From Ignavibacteria bacterium (GTDB lineage Bacteria > Bacteroidota > Ignavibacteria > Kapaibacteriales > Kapaibacteriaceae): 64,000 nucleotides of DNA. Both the position numbers and the translations under genes were made by a program. The stretch lies in the NCBI GenBank assembly GCA_015709655.1, contig CP054181.1:2166207-2230206 (forward strand), read 5' to 3'. Below are positions 8,523-17,243 of this stretch, piece after piece; the stretch's first letter is position 1; each line of letters opens with the position of its first letter. Below the pieces are notes generated by a model, which was given only the letters and a program-made list of their open reading frames with translations, had not been told where the DNA came from and did not search any database.

Positions 8523-9830
8523 ATGAAAAAAGAACTCTTCGTGGCAGCGTTTTGTTTGATGTGTTGGGCAACACCACTGTTGGCCCAATACACAGTACTA
8601 GTTGGATACGACGAGCATCAGAACAGGCAAGCTGTAAAGCAATGCATATTTACCTCTGCTGATACGGTCTTTCTTGTACAGAATGGTGTATATCGCTCAC
8701 TTGATAGTGGAAGGACGTGGTCGCAGGTGGCTAATGGATCGAATACCCCGACTGAGTGGCTGGTGATGTTCGATGGACACCAAGGTATTTACATGTCAAG
8801 CCAGTCACTAAAAAAGACAACAAACGGTGGTAACAACTGGGAGATAATTCTAAAGCCAAGTTATCCCGATGATTCAGGTTTTGTTGCTCTTGGATACGAA
8901 CAGGATGCAAAACTACTCGTGTTGGAAACCTTTGTACATCATCAATCAAGTAATGAAGGAAGAACCTGGAATTCGGACACCGTCCAACCGGGTGGCCCTA
9001 TTGTTTCACAGGTGAACGGCTGCAACATGCAGGGGTCTTGGTTTGGCCTTTTGTTTATACAGGGTGTCTTTGCTGTGTATGAAACGGTGCGCGTTGCAGG
9101 TAATGGTAATGATGTAAAGAATCTTCGTTTCGGTGATTGGAATTTATCCAAAGGCAAGGCCTTCTACGCCAACCTCATTCATGCTATAGACACATCCACC
9201 GTTTGGGTTGCCGGCTCGTATGTGCGCTCACGCACAGATTCGGCATTATGGAACAAGCGGTTGGTTTATACCACCAATGCCGGTACTACGTGGCAGCATG
9301 CTAACTATGATTTTCCCTCGGCTATCACGTGCATCGAGTTCATCACACCGCAACTTGGATTTGTTGGTGACACTACGGGTAATGTATTCGTAACGACCGA
9401 TGGCGGTCAGACCTGGAACAACGACAATGCCCCCTCCGGCGGGAAGCCAATTCTCTCTATAAGCAATGTACTTGGCAAGTACCTGCACATTGTTGGTAGG
9501 GGAGTTGTTTTGCGTAGGGGGCTTTCGGTAACGGACATACAAGAAACAGTGCCACCGGCCGCACGGGCTCCGCTTACCTCGGTCTCTATCCGTCCCAACC
9601 CGGCTCATGCCACAGCCCTGTTAGATATCATAACAAACGGTGAAGTAGTGGTGGATATCGAAGTCTATAACGTAGTAGGCTCACGTGCAATTCTGCAGCT
9701 CGGCGGTGTGCAAGTAGCAAGTGGAGCATCGGCAATACCGTTAGATGTTACCATATTAACAACGGGAATGTACCTGTGCCTTGTACGAACCCCCAAAAGC
9801 GTATCCACATGCTACTTCATGGTGGAATGA
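8523..9830 (+). CDS. Asp-box beta-propeller protein, T9SS-sorted
   Basis: 435 residues starting 3 nt after the peptidase gene. It has an N-terminal signal peptide (MKKELFVAAFCLMCWATPLLAQ) and at least four Asp-box/YCF48-like motifs (YRSLDSGRTWSQV, KKTTNGGNNWEI, YTTNAGTTWQHA, FVTTDGGQTWNN), which predict a beta-propeller. It ends in a T9SS sorting domain, 'SIRPNPAHATALLDI..GMYLCLVRTP..CYFMVE'. No catalytic function can be assigned. Most of this gene (from 8653) plus 158 bp downstream is duplicated in tandem at 9989-11320. Confidence 0.88.
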   Translation: MKKELFVAAFCLMCWATPLLAQYTVLVGYDEHQNRQAVKQCIFTSADTVFLVQNGVYRSLDSGRTWSQVANGSNTPTEWLVMFDGHQGIYMSSQSLKKTTNGGNNWEIILKPSYPDDSGFVALGYEQDAKLLVLETFVHHQSSNEGRTWNSDTVQPGGPIVSQVNGCNMQGSWFGLLFIQGVFAVYETVRVAGNGNDVKNLRFGDWNLSKGKAFYANLIHAIDTSTVWVAGSYVRSRTDSALWNKRLVYTTNAGTTWQHANYDFPSAITCIEFITPQLGFVGDTTGNVFVTTDGGQTWNNDNAPSGGKPILSISNVLGKYLHIVGRGVVLRRGLSVTDIQETVPPAARAPLTSVSIRPNPAHATALLDIITNGEVVVDIEVYNVVGSRAILQLGGVQVASGASAIPLDVTILTTGMYLCLVRTPKSVSTCYFMVE

Positions 9831-9891
9831 GCAATGTATCCTCTCCTCAAGCCTTGCGCAAATTCTGACCGATTCCTGCAGTGTTCGTGAC

Positions 9892-9976
9892 AGGGAGTTG
9901 GAGTGCACGGCCTCGTGTCAAATGTTCATGACGTACCCATATGGGCGACCATGAAGGGTAGCCATAACGAATTCAT
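9892..9976. repeat. R3 element, copy 1
   Basis: About 85 bp with GGAGT..GCACGGCC..TGTC.AATGTTC.TGA.GTACCC..TGGG, ending near AGCCAT. It is repeated identically at 11224-11308 as part of the tandem duplication, and in diverged form at 13613-13698 immediately before the long hairpin array. Confidence 0.6.
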
Positions 9977-9988
9977 ATGCATTCTTAA

Positions 9989-11160
9989 CCTCTGCTGATA
10001 CGGTCTTTCTTGTACAGAATGGTGTATATCGCTCACTTGATAGTGGAAGGACGTGGTCGCAGGTGGCTAATGGATCGAATACCCCGACTGAGTGGCTGGT
10101 GATGTTCGATGGACACCAAGGTATTTACATGTCAAGCCAGTCACTAAAAAGACAACAAACGGTGGTAACAACTGGGAGATAATTCTAAAGCCAAGTTATC
10201 CCGATGATTCAGGTTTTGTTGCTCTTGGATACGAACAGGATGCAAAACTACTCGTGTTGGAAACCTTTGTACATCATCAATCAAGTAATGAAGGAAGAAC
10301 CTGGAATTCGGACACCGTCCAACCGGGTGGCCCTATTGTTTCACAGGTGAACGGCTGCAACATGCAGGGGTCTTGGTTTGGCCTTTTGTTTATACAGGGT
10401 GTCTTTGCTGTGTATGAAACGGTGCGCGTTGCAGGTAATGGTAATGATGTAAAGAATCTTCGTTTCGGTGATTGAATTTATCCAAAGGCAAGGCCTTCTA
10501 CGCCAACCTCATTCATGCTATAGACACATCCACCGTTTGGGTTGCCGGCTCGTATGTGCGCTCACGCACAGATTCGGCATTATGGAACAAGCGGTTGGTT
10601 TATACCACCAATGCCGGTACTACGTGGCAGCATGCTAACTATGATTTTCCCTCGGCTATCACGTGCATCGAGTTCATCACACCGCAACTTGGATTTGTTG
10701 GTGACACTACGGGTAATGTATTCGTAACGACCGATGGCGGTCAGACCTGGAACAACGACAATGCCCCTCCGGCGGGAAGCCAATTCTCTCTATAAGCAAT
10801 GTACTTGGCAAGTACCTGCACATTGTTGGTAGGGGAGTTGTTTTGCGTAGGGGCTTTCGGTAACGGACATACAAGAAAACAGTGCCACCGGCCGCACGGG
10901 CTCCGCTTACCTCGGTCTCTATCCGTCCCAACCCGGCTCATGCCACAGCCCTGTTAGATATCATAACAAACGGTGAAGTAGTGGTGGATATCGAAGTCTA
11001 TAACGTAGTAGGCTCACGTGCAATTCTGCAGCTCGGCGGTGTGCAAGTAGCAAGTGGAGCATCGGCAATACCGTTAGATGTTACCATATTAACAACGGAA
11101 TGTACCTGTGCCTTGTACGAACCCCCAAAAGCGTATCCACATGCTACTTCATGGTGGAAT
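9989..11160 (+). pseudogene. duplicated, frame-broken copy of the Asp-box T9SS gene
   Basis: Lacks the first 43 codons (start and signal peptide) of the parent gene and has six single-base indels that split it into frames around 10092-10475, 10472-10795 and 10882-11160. All other bases match the parent at 8653-9830. The sorting domain is still recognisable (SIRPNPAHATALLDI). It cannot be secreted as written. The indel pattern fits either very recent decay or homopolymer sequencing errors. Confidence 0.9.
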
Positions 11161-11223
11161 GAGCAATGTATCCTCTCCTCAAGCCTTGCGCAAATTCTGA
11201 CCGATTCCTGCAGTGTTCGTGAC

Positions 11224-11308
11224 AGGGAGTTGGAGTGCACGGCCTCGTGTCAAATGTTCATGACGTACCCATATGGGCGACCATGAAGGGTAGCCATAAC
11301 GAATTCAT
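11224..11308. repeat. R3 element, copy 2
   Basis: Copy of the 9892-9976 segment carried by the tandem duplication. It ends in GAATTCATATGCATTCTTAA, where R2 copy 2 begins abruptly. Confidence 0.6.
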
Positions 11309-11320
11309 ATGCATTCTTAA

Positions 11321-11540
11321 GGTCAAACACAACCCTCTTGCACGACCGAACTGCGCCATAAATCCCGAGCGGACGGACTACGGCCCTTCGGGCCCCACCC
11401 CCACCTCCGCCACCATCGTGCATCACCACCTACCTACACAGCTCAACCGGTCGGCTGCGTTGCGCAGCCTACATTAAAGTCTGAGAAATTCCGGAGCAAT
11501 TGCTGTAGTAGTAAAGTAGGAGTATCATAGAAAATGTGAC
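11321..11540. repeat. dispersed element R2, copy 2
   Basis: Begins at GGTCAAACACAACCC, so it lacks the first ~20 bp of copy 1, and runs to GAAAATGTGACG. It has the same two hairpins (GGCTGCG-TTG-CGCAGCC and GGCCC-TTC-GGGCC) and, like copy 1, is followed by the IS3-type remnant. Confidence 0.85.
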
Positions 11541-11820
11541 GTATCACCTTTTTAGCCCCCTAAATAGCTGGAGTAGGCTCCTAATTGTAATTTCACACAA
11601 GCAAGGAGTAACAAATGGGACAGAAGTAAGGAATTGAAACTGACGATCCTGGAAGAAGCAGGGCAATACGGGATAGCACAGACAAGCTGTAAACGCGGTA
11701 TTGCAGCAAATCAGATGTATAACTGAAAGAAGAAATACCTGTGATTGGGAGAAGCAGGGGTGTCGGGCACAGTGCGCAAAGGAAGATCCGGAGAAACACC
11801 TCTTGCGGACAGACAGTAGT
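11541..11820 (+). pseudogene. IS3-type OrfA remnant, second copy
   Basis: Matches 3546-3830: the same leader, ATG after AAGGAG (11614), 'KLTILEEAGQYGIAQTS', the same two in-frame TGA codons and 'LGEAGVSGT'. It carries an additional early deletion and stop (GGGACAGAAGTAAGG) and loses similarity after the 'GTVRK' region, so it is truncated. It co-occurs with R2 as at 3301-4600, so the two segments were copied together. Confidence 0.75.
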
Positions 11821-12407
11821 AAAACAGCAGGCGAGCAAAGAAGAAAACAAAATATTTACTTCTTCCCGGAGGCGTGTTCCACCTATACGCTGAGCCTGAT
11901 TCGTTTGGGCCAGCGGTAGCTGTACATCAGTTAAGAACGATTCTTCCGTGCTGCTCTCCTGCTCCTGGCATGCACATGATTCTGACTCCAAAAAAAAGTG
12001 CAATCTCGGCCGCAGATTGCGGGAAGCATGGTTCCAGACAACTGGACAAACCCACGATATGCATTTGCCAATTATGAGTGTTCCACGGGAGTTTTTCAAT
12101 AACTGTACGCTCCTATCAAGGAAGTGATGCCGTACTGTTAACCGATAAATCGTTGTGTTCCGATAGGTTGTATCTGACATTGTCGCGTTGTGTACGGCCA
12201 GTTTGCCAGCAGAATCTATGAGCTGCAAATCTCCTGAGATTAAAAGCCCAGATCTACTTCAGTAGTCAAACTGCTCCCCTTGGTAGCAACAGGGAAGGAA
12301 GGCAGGCCCTGTTTTTGTGTATAGGACAATGAATCAGAAAAAATATATCGAATAATCATGAAAAAATATTGATAAACGATAAATTATGATTAATTTTGTT
12401 GTGAACG
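11821..12407. other. intergenic region without a supported gene
   Basis: Nearly 590 bp between the IS remnant and the DUF2975 gene. A minus-strand open frame spans part of it but runs through the antisense of the IS remnant and shows no family features. Apart from a candidate terminator at 12288-12316 I see nothing I can name. The last 60 bp are very AT-rich (AATATTGATAAACGATAAATTATG) and probably contain the promoter of the next operon. Confidence 0.5.
12288..12316 (+). terminator. possible rho-independent terminator
   Basis: AACAGGG and CCCTGTT form a 7-bp stem around a 12-nt spacer, followed by TTT. It lies between the IS remnant and the DUF2975 operon. The stem is moderate, so this is tentative. 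Confidence 0.4.
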
Positions 12408-12962
12408 ATGTATATGGAATTTACGATGTCAATAACTCCAAACTTCATTTATTGGGGCCTCTATATTGTTGCATGGCTCATTTTTATTGGACTGTCTGTA
12501 GAAGCAGGAGGCTTGGTAGTCAACTTCTTTTTCAGTCTGTACGAACCCAGTGCTATCCAGAATCTGTATCAAAAGCTGGACTTATCCGAAATGTTTGCAC
12601 AGAGCAAGCTGACGTTTTTTGGTGTGTACGGCTTTATTCTGATTATATCGGTCCTCAAAGCCGTTTTATTCTACATTGTGATTAGGATGATGCACAAAAT
12701 GGAATTATCAAAGCCGTTCAACAGCTTTGTTTCAAGACAGATTTTGCAGATTAGCTACTGTACCATATCAATTGGACTTCTAAGTTATATCGCCAGACGG
12801 CTAACCAATTCTTTGCTTCATTATGGTTTTGTGCCCGACAACTTACACCAGTTTTGGGTGGATAGTCAGGCGTTTATTCTGATGGGTGCAGTTGTATATA
12901 TCATCGCAACGATATTCAAAAAAGGTGTCGATCTCCAAAACGAAAACGATTTAACTGTGTAA
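12408..12962 (+). CDS. DUF2975-family membrane protein
   Basis: 184 residues with four predicted membrane helices (about 12-35, 65-95, 118-140 and 150-170), ending in a short polar tail. The layout and the partner gene match DUF2975 proteins, which are usually encoded directly upstream of a small YozG-like HTH regulator; that partner follows 3 nt downstream here. Molecular function is unknown for the family. The pair sits alone between repeat-rich zones, with R2 and the hairpin array downstream, suggesting accessory cargo. Confidence 0.8.
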   Translation: MYMEFTMSITPNFIYWGLYIVAWLIFIGLSVEAGGLVVNFFFSLYEPSAIQNLYQKLDLSEMFAQSKLTFFGVYGFILIISVLKAVLFYIVIRMMHKMELSKPFNSFVSRQILQISYCTISIGLLSYIARRLTNSLLHYGFVPDNLHQFWVDSQAFILMGAVVYIIATIFKKGVDLQNENDLTV

Positions 12963-12965
12963 GCA

Positions 12966-13232
12966 ATGCCAATTATCGTAAACCTAGATGTAATGATGGC
13001 CAAACGCAAAATCTCTCTTAATGAACTATCAGACAGAGTTGGTTTAACGTTATCGAACCTTTCCATCTTAAAAACAGGTAAGGCAAAGGCAATTCGATTT
13101 AGCACTCTGGAAGCAGTTTGCAATGCACTGGACTGTCAGCCCGGTGACATTTTAGAATACAGAAGAAATGAGAATAAAACCAGTACCTCTGAAATTGCTG
13201 CAGTGACAACACGGGGCAAGAGCCAGATTTGA
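12966..13232 (+). CDS. Cro/CI-type HTH regulator (YozG-like)
   Basis: 88 residues with a compact XRE/Cro helix-turn-helix over residues 5-67: 'DVMMAKRKISLNELSDRVGLTLSNLSILKTGKAKAIRFSTLEAVCNALDCQPGDILEY'-type pattern, including the typical C-terminal 'ALDCQPGDIL' block. It starts 3 nt after the DUF2975 stop, so the two are one operon. The tail after residue 70 (NKTSTSEIAAVTTRGKSQI) looks non-family and may be read-through into repeat-derived sequence. Likely autoregulatory, by analogy with such pairs. Confidence 0.85.
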   Translation: MPIIVNLDVMMAKRKISLNELSDRVGLTLSNLSILKTGKAKAIRFSTLEAVCNALDCQPGDILEYRRNENKTSTSEIAAVTTRGKSQI

Positions 13233-13342
13233 ACCTTGAAGCAGACCAGTCTTGCGCTCCATCTTGGGTACGACCGTGGTAATGGTGTACACACCCGATT
13301 GTCGTGACCTACCCATGTGGACGACCACACGGGGCCGCCGCC

Positions 13343-13585
13343 ACGGTTTCACATCCACATTGCGGTAAAACACAACCCTCTTGCACAACCGAACTGCGCC
13401 ATAAATCCCGAGCGGACGGACTACGGCCCTTCGGGCCCCACCCCCACCTCCGCCACCATCGTGCCTCACCACCTACCTACACAGCTCAACCGGTCGGCTG
13501 CGTTGCGCAGCCTACATTAAAGTCTGAGAAATTCCGGAGCAATTGCTTTTGTAGTAAAGTAGGAGTATCATAGAAAATGTGACGC
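13343..13585. repeat. dispersed element R2, copy 3
   Basis: Full-length copy from GCCACGGTTTCACATCCAC to AAAATGTGACG, nearly identical to copy 1. It is preceded by a diverged hairpin-repeat fragment (ACGACCACACGGGGCCGCC) and followed by R3 and the long hairpin array rather than by an IS remnant. Confidence 0.85.
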
Positions 13586-13612
13586 GCCCACTTTGTCTAA
13601 ATCACGATTTCC

Positions 13613-13698
13613 AGGAGGTAGGAGCGCACGGCCATGTGTCTAATGTTCGTGATGTACCCGTGTGGATTAACATGCAGGGCAGCCATATGGTTTCATAT
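13613..13698. repeat. R3 element, diverged copy
   Basis: GGTAGGAGCGCACGGCCATG, then TGTCTAATGTTCGTGATG and TACCCGTGTGG, aligning with 9892-9976 at roughly four bases in five. It leads straight into the first unit of the 13700-14955 array. Confidence 0.55.
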
Positions 13699-13699
13699 C

Positions 13700-14955
13700 G
13701 AAAATCATGATGTATCGTGTCGGTGGATGCTAACCGCCCCATACAACGGTTTATCGATTGATATGCGGATTCGTACCGGGCGACCACGCGGGGTCGCCCC
13801 TACAGAATTATCGTTTACCCTGTTGTTTCGCGAGGGCGGATGCTAACCGCCCCCTACAACGAATTATCGATTGATATGTGGATTCGTACAGGGCGACCAC
13901 GCGGGGTCGCTCCTACGGTATCATATCGATAATTACGATGTATCGTATTGGTGGATGCTAACCGCCCCATACAACGGTTTATCGATTGATATGCGGATTC
14001 GTACCGGGCGACCACGCGGGGTCGCCCCTACGATATCATATCGAAAATTACGATGTATCGTGTCGGCGGATGCTAACCGCCCCCTACAACGGTTTACCGA
14101 TTGATATGTGGATTCGTACCGGGCGACCACGCGGGGTCGCTCCTACAGCATCATATCGAAAATCATGATGTATCGTGTCGGTGGATGCTAACCGCCCCAT
14201 ACAACGGTTTATCGATTGATATGTGGACTCGTACAGGGCGACCACGCGGGGTCGCCCCTACGGTATCATATCGAAAATAACGATGTATCGTATTGGCGGA
14301 TGCTAACCGCCCCCTACAACGGTTTATCGATTGATATGTGGACTCGTACCGGGCGACCACGCGGGGTCGCCCCTACGATATCATATCGAAAATTACGATA
14401 TATCGTGTCGGTGGATGCTAACTGCCCCCTACAATGGTTTGTCGTTTGGTATGCGGACTCGTACCGGGCGACCACACGGGTCGCCCCTACAGCATCATAT
14501 CGAAAATCATGATGTTTCGTGGAGGGCGGATGTCATCCGCCCCTACAATGATTTATCGATTGGTATGCGTAATTGTACAGGACGACCACACGGGGTCGCC
14601 CCTCCGGTATCATATCGAAAATTACGATGTATCGTGTCGGCGGATGCTAACCGCCCCCTACAATGGTTTACCGATTGATATGTGGATTCGTACCGGGCGA
14701 CCACACGGGGTCGCCCCTCCGGTATCATATCGAAAATTACGCTGTATCGTATTGGCGGATGCTAACCGCCCCTACAACGGTTTATCTATTGGTATTTGCA
14801 TTCGTACAAGGCGACCATGCGGGGTCGCGCCTACGGAACTATCGTTTACTCTGTTGTTTCGTGGAGGGCTGATGCTAACCGCCTCTACAACGGTTTATCT
14901 ATTGGTATTCGCATTCGTACAGGGCGACCATGCGGGATCGCCCCTACGGGTTCTC
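13700..14955. repeat. 115-bp hairpin repeat array, about 11 units
   Basis: The GGGCGACC hairpin recurs near 13778, 13891, 14006, 14121, 14236, 14351, 14466, 14580, 14695, 14808 and 14922, a spacing of 113-115 bp. Each unit also has the second hairpin, GGCGGATGCTAACCGCC or, once (about 14526), GGGCGGATGTCATCC. Sequence changes cluster at the ends of the array, where units are more diverged. There are no unique spacers and no shared reading frame, so it is neither a CRISPR array nor a repeat protein. Confidence 0.92.
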
Positions 14956-15298
14956 GCGGTGATAACATTAGGCTCACCCCAACAGAAAAATAATGATGTT
15001 TATGATGTTATGTGCATGTGAGCCCCCTGCCTCCACGGTTGTTCGAATCGGGGTTTACGGGATTACACAATGGTCGGGAAAGTAACTGCCCCGTGGTAGG
15101 GCGCATATATGCAGTGCGAATAGCAAGATGACTCTGCAGGGCCCTCTCGTACCATGCACCTCAACCCCTCTTCCAACATTCAGAGGTTGGGGAGTGTTTG
15201 GGGATAGGGCGATTCCAAATAACTCAAAAAAACCAAGGATTGAAGCAGTACTGACGGCTATCATATTCTCAAAAAATACCATAGGGTATTTTTGTGCC
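14956..15298. other. leader region of the radical SAM gene
   Basis: An open frame extends upstream of the radical SAM gene to 15128, but its first 57 codons look unlike the family (proline-rich, then repeat-like), so I treat this as untranslated leader. It contains CCAAC...GTTGG inverted sequences near 15173-15193. No RNA family is recognised. Confidence 0.4.
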
Positions 15299-16912
15299 GT
15301 GAATTCATGTATTGCCCTGGTTCAGCCACATATACCGGCAGGCCCGTCACTGGGTATCGAAAAGTCCCCGGTGTCAATCCAGATTATTGCGGCGCAGCTG
15401 CAGACAGCGGGGTATTCTGTGCAGATGTATCATGCAGGGGTTGACGAAGCCCTTGTCCGCGACATCGTGCAGTTTAATCCGTCAATGGTAGGGATTTCTG
15501 CGATGACAGCTAATTATACTCAGGCGAAGCTGCTGGCGCGGATGCTAAAACACTCATTACCTGAGGCAATCATGGTGCTGGGCGGATGGCATGCCACGGG
15601 ATGCGTTCAGGCGTATCTGAACAATCAGGAAACCGAATCAGCACATGAAATGTTCTTTTGCAACTCGCCGTTCGACTACATTGTTGCCGGAGAGGGTGAT
15701 CGTATATTAATTGACTTGTGTTCATGCCTTTCCGATGGACGACAGCCTCACGATCTCCCGGGCGTGTGCTATGCTGCCGGAGCCGAACTGAAGCTCAGCG
15801 TTGCAGAACAAGTTCTTGATCTTGATACCCTGAGTGATCCGATTTGGAAGGGGCTCCCGGTTGATACATACCGAGATCAGCGCACGGGAATGCTTGATCT
15901 GAGTTGTCACTTTAACCGGGCATGCCGCTTTAATTGCGGCTTCTGCGCAACGCCTACAATGTATGGACGGGGTGTGCGGCGCATGAGCGCGCATCGTGCT
16001 GTAGAACAAATCGAGCATGTCGTTTCGACATTTCGTCCACAGGTTATTACGTTTACGGATGAGGATTTCTTTGCCAGTGTAAAATGGGTTGAGCAACTGG
16101 TAGCACTCATTGAACAATCCAGCCTGCACGATAGATTCGGTGTATCGTTCGACTCGTTTGCAAGTGTTAATGATTTGTATCAACTGGAAAAAAACGGTTG
16201 CGGCGATTTGCTGGACCGCATGAAAGGTGTTGGCTTTAACAGCTTAACAATTGGTATAGAATCGTTTAATCCGCATATCCTGCGCACATACAACAAGGAG
16301 CTAATGATTCTGCCAACGATGAGCCGCGAACAACAGCAGCAATACCGTCAGGCAGATACCATCACCCAGGATCGGCTACTGGTAAACCACTACCTTGAGT
16401 GTGTTCAACGCGCAATCACATTTGCACAGCAGCACGGACTAATTATTGTTGGTGATTACATTATTGGAAACCTTGACGAGACGATTGAACAGGTACGAAA
16501 CGGATTCGGAAAATTTATGCAGTTACGTGATCTACACGTTGCCTATCTGCCGGTGTTTACTCCTTTTCCGGGAACAGCACTATGGAAATCAGTGTATCAT
16601 TCGGGAAAGCTGATACGTTCACAGGATGGAACGCTGGACTGGTCACGCTTTGATGCAAGTAAAAGCGCCCTTGACCTGGGCTATGATGTTGAATCACTCC
16701 GGAATGAACTTGAAGTTGCTTTCTACACGTCCGAACGGTATCAACAGGATATGAAGGCAGCACTTCGGCACGACGATTCGACCAAGTTGACGTTGTTTCG
16801 GTCAAGGTTTTCTCGATTACACTGCCTGTTCCCGGATAATGTGCTGATTGCCCAGCGGATGGAAGAGCTTGACGCAACCGTGGCATTGGGTTTAGGTGGG
16901 AATACCGTGTAA
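15299..16912 (+). CDS. radical SAM protein with N-terminal B12-binding-like domain
   Basis: 537 residues from GTG 15299, chosen because 'NSCIALVQPHIPAGPSLGIEKSPVSI' is the normal beginning of the B12-binding-like fold. Residues 1-150 form that domain (AAQLQTAGYSVQMYHAG..VGISAMTANYTQAKLLARML..VLGGWHAT). The cluster-binding motif CRFNCGFC (C209, C213, C216) starts the radical SAM domain, with 'ITFTDEDFF' and 'SLTIGIESFNPHIL' downstream. Cobalamin binding is uncertain because no clear DxHxxG motif is present. The substrate is unknown; relatives act on lipids, tetrapyrroles or bacteriochlorophyll-type and peptide substrates. The gene is monocistronic as far as can be seen. Confidence 0.85.
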   Translation: MNSCIALVQPHIPAGPSLGIEKSPVSIQIIAAQLQTAGYSVQMYHAGVDEALVRDIVQFNPSMVGISAMTANYTQAKLLARMLKHSLPEAIMVLGGWHATGCVQAYLNNQETESAHEMFFCNSPFDYIVAGEGDRILIDLCSCLSDGRQPHDLPGVCYAAGAELKLSVAEQVLDLDTLSDPIWKGLPVDTYRDQRTGMLDLSCHFNRACRFNCGFCATPTMYGRGVRRMSAHRAVEQIEHVVSTFRPQVITFTDEDFFASVKWVEQLVALIEQSSLHDRFGVSFDSFASVNDLYQLEKNGCGDLLDRMKGVGFNSLTIGIESFNPHILRTYNKELMILPTMSREQQQQYRQADTITQDRLLVNHYLECVQRAITFAQQHGLIIVGDYIIGNLDETIEQVRNGFGKFMQLRDLHVAYLPVFTPFPGTALWKSVYHSGKLIRSQDGTLDWSRFDASKSALDLGYDVESLRNELEVAFYTSERYQQDMKAALRHDDSTKLTLFRSRFSRLHCLFPDNVLIAQRMEELDATVALGLGGNTV

Positions 16913-16955
16913 GAGATACGCTACAGTACACGTTACCTAGGTGCGGATGTATCGT

Positions 16956-17020
16956 AAAGTCTCAAAGTCTCAAAGTCTCAAAGTCTCAAAGTCTCAAAAT
17001 CTCAAAGTCTCAAAATCTCA
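16956..17020. repeat. 8-bp tandem repeat (TCTCAAAG)n
   Basis: About eight copies of TCTCAAAG/TCTCAAAA in a row, 40 nt after the radical SAM stop. It looks like a simple-sequence slippage tract; no role is evident. Confidence 0.9.
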
Positions 17021-17243
17021 TATATTGCTATTGAGAACGTTGCGTGCTGCACTCGAAGAGGCATGACGTCAAGCCTGTGCATTTGTAAAATGAAATAAAT
17101 CCCGATGCCATTATTCTAAACAAATAAAAAAAGTTGTTATGCTATCGAAAAATCGTGATCTCGAGTGTTCTATTACTATTCAACCGGATAGCATACACGG
17201 GGTTGAGACCTTACCCGTTGTGCAGATTTCCTGTGTACACCGC

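Larger units (their letters stand above)
8653..11320 (+). repeat. 1.33-kb tandem duplication (8653-9988 and 9989-11320)
   Basis: Two head-to-tail copies of 1336 and 1332 bp. By eye I find no substitutions, only six single-base length changes, all in base runs: A6 to A5, GG to G, C5 to C4, G5 to G4, AAA to AAAA and GGG to GG. These account exactly for the 4-bp length difference. The first junction joins TTCTTAA (end of unit 1) to CCTCTGCTGATACGG (start of unit 2). Confidence 0.95.

Noticed and set aside
11593-12228. Minus-strand open frame of 211 codons.
   Set aside because: It is antisense to the IS3-type remnant for a third of its length, has no family signature and no convincing start; likely spurious.
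13700-14955. Several open reading frames of 60-195 codons run through the hairpin array (recurrent 'GDHAGSPLRYHIENYDVS').
   Set aside because: The 115-bp period is not a multiple of three, all frames show similar pseudo-peptides, and there is no conserved start or family; they are by-products of the repeat.
13700-14955. Possible CRISPR array because of regular spacing.
   Set aside because: The whole 115-bp unit is repeated; there are no unique spacers and no cas genes in the window.
15128-15298. N-terminal extension of the radical SAM gene from an ATG at 15128.
   Set aside because: The extra 57 residues do not look like the family, and the B12-binding-like fold starts right after the GTG at 15299.
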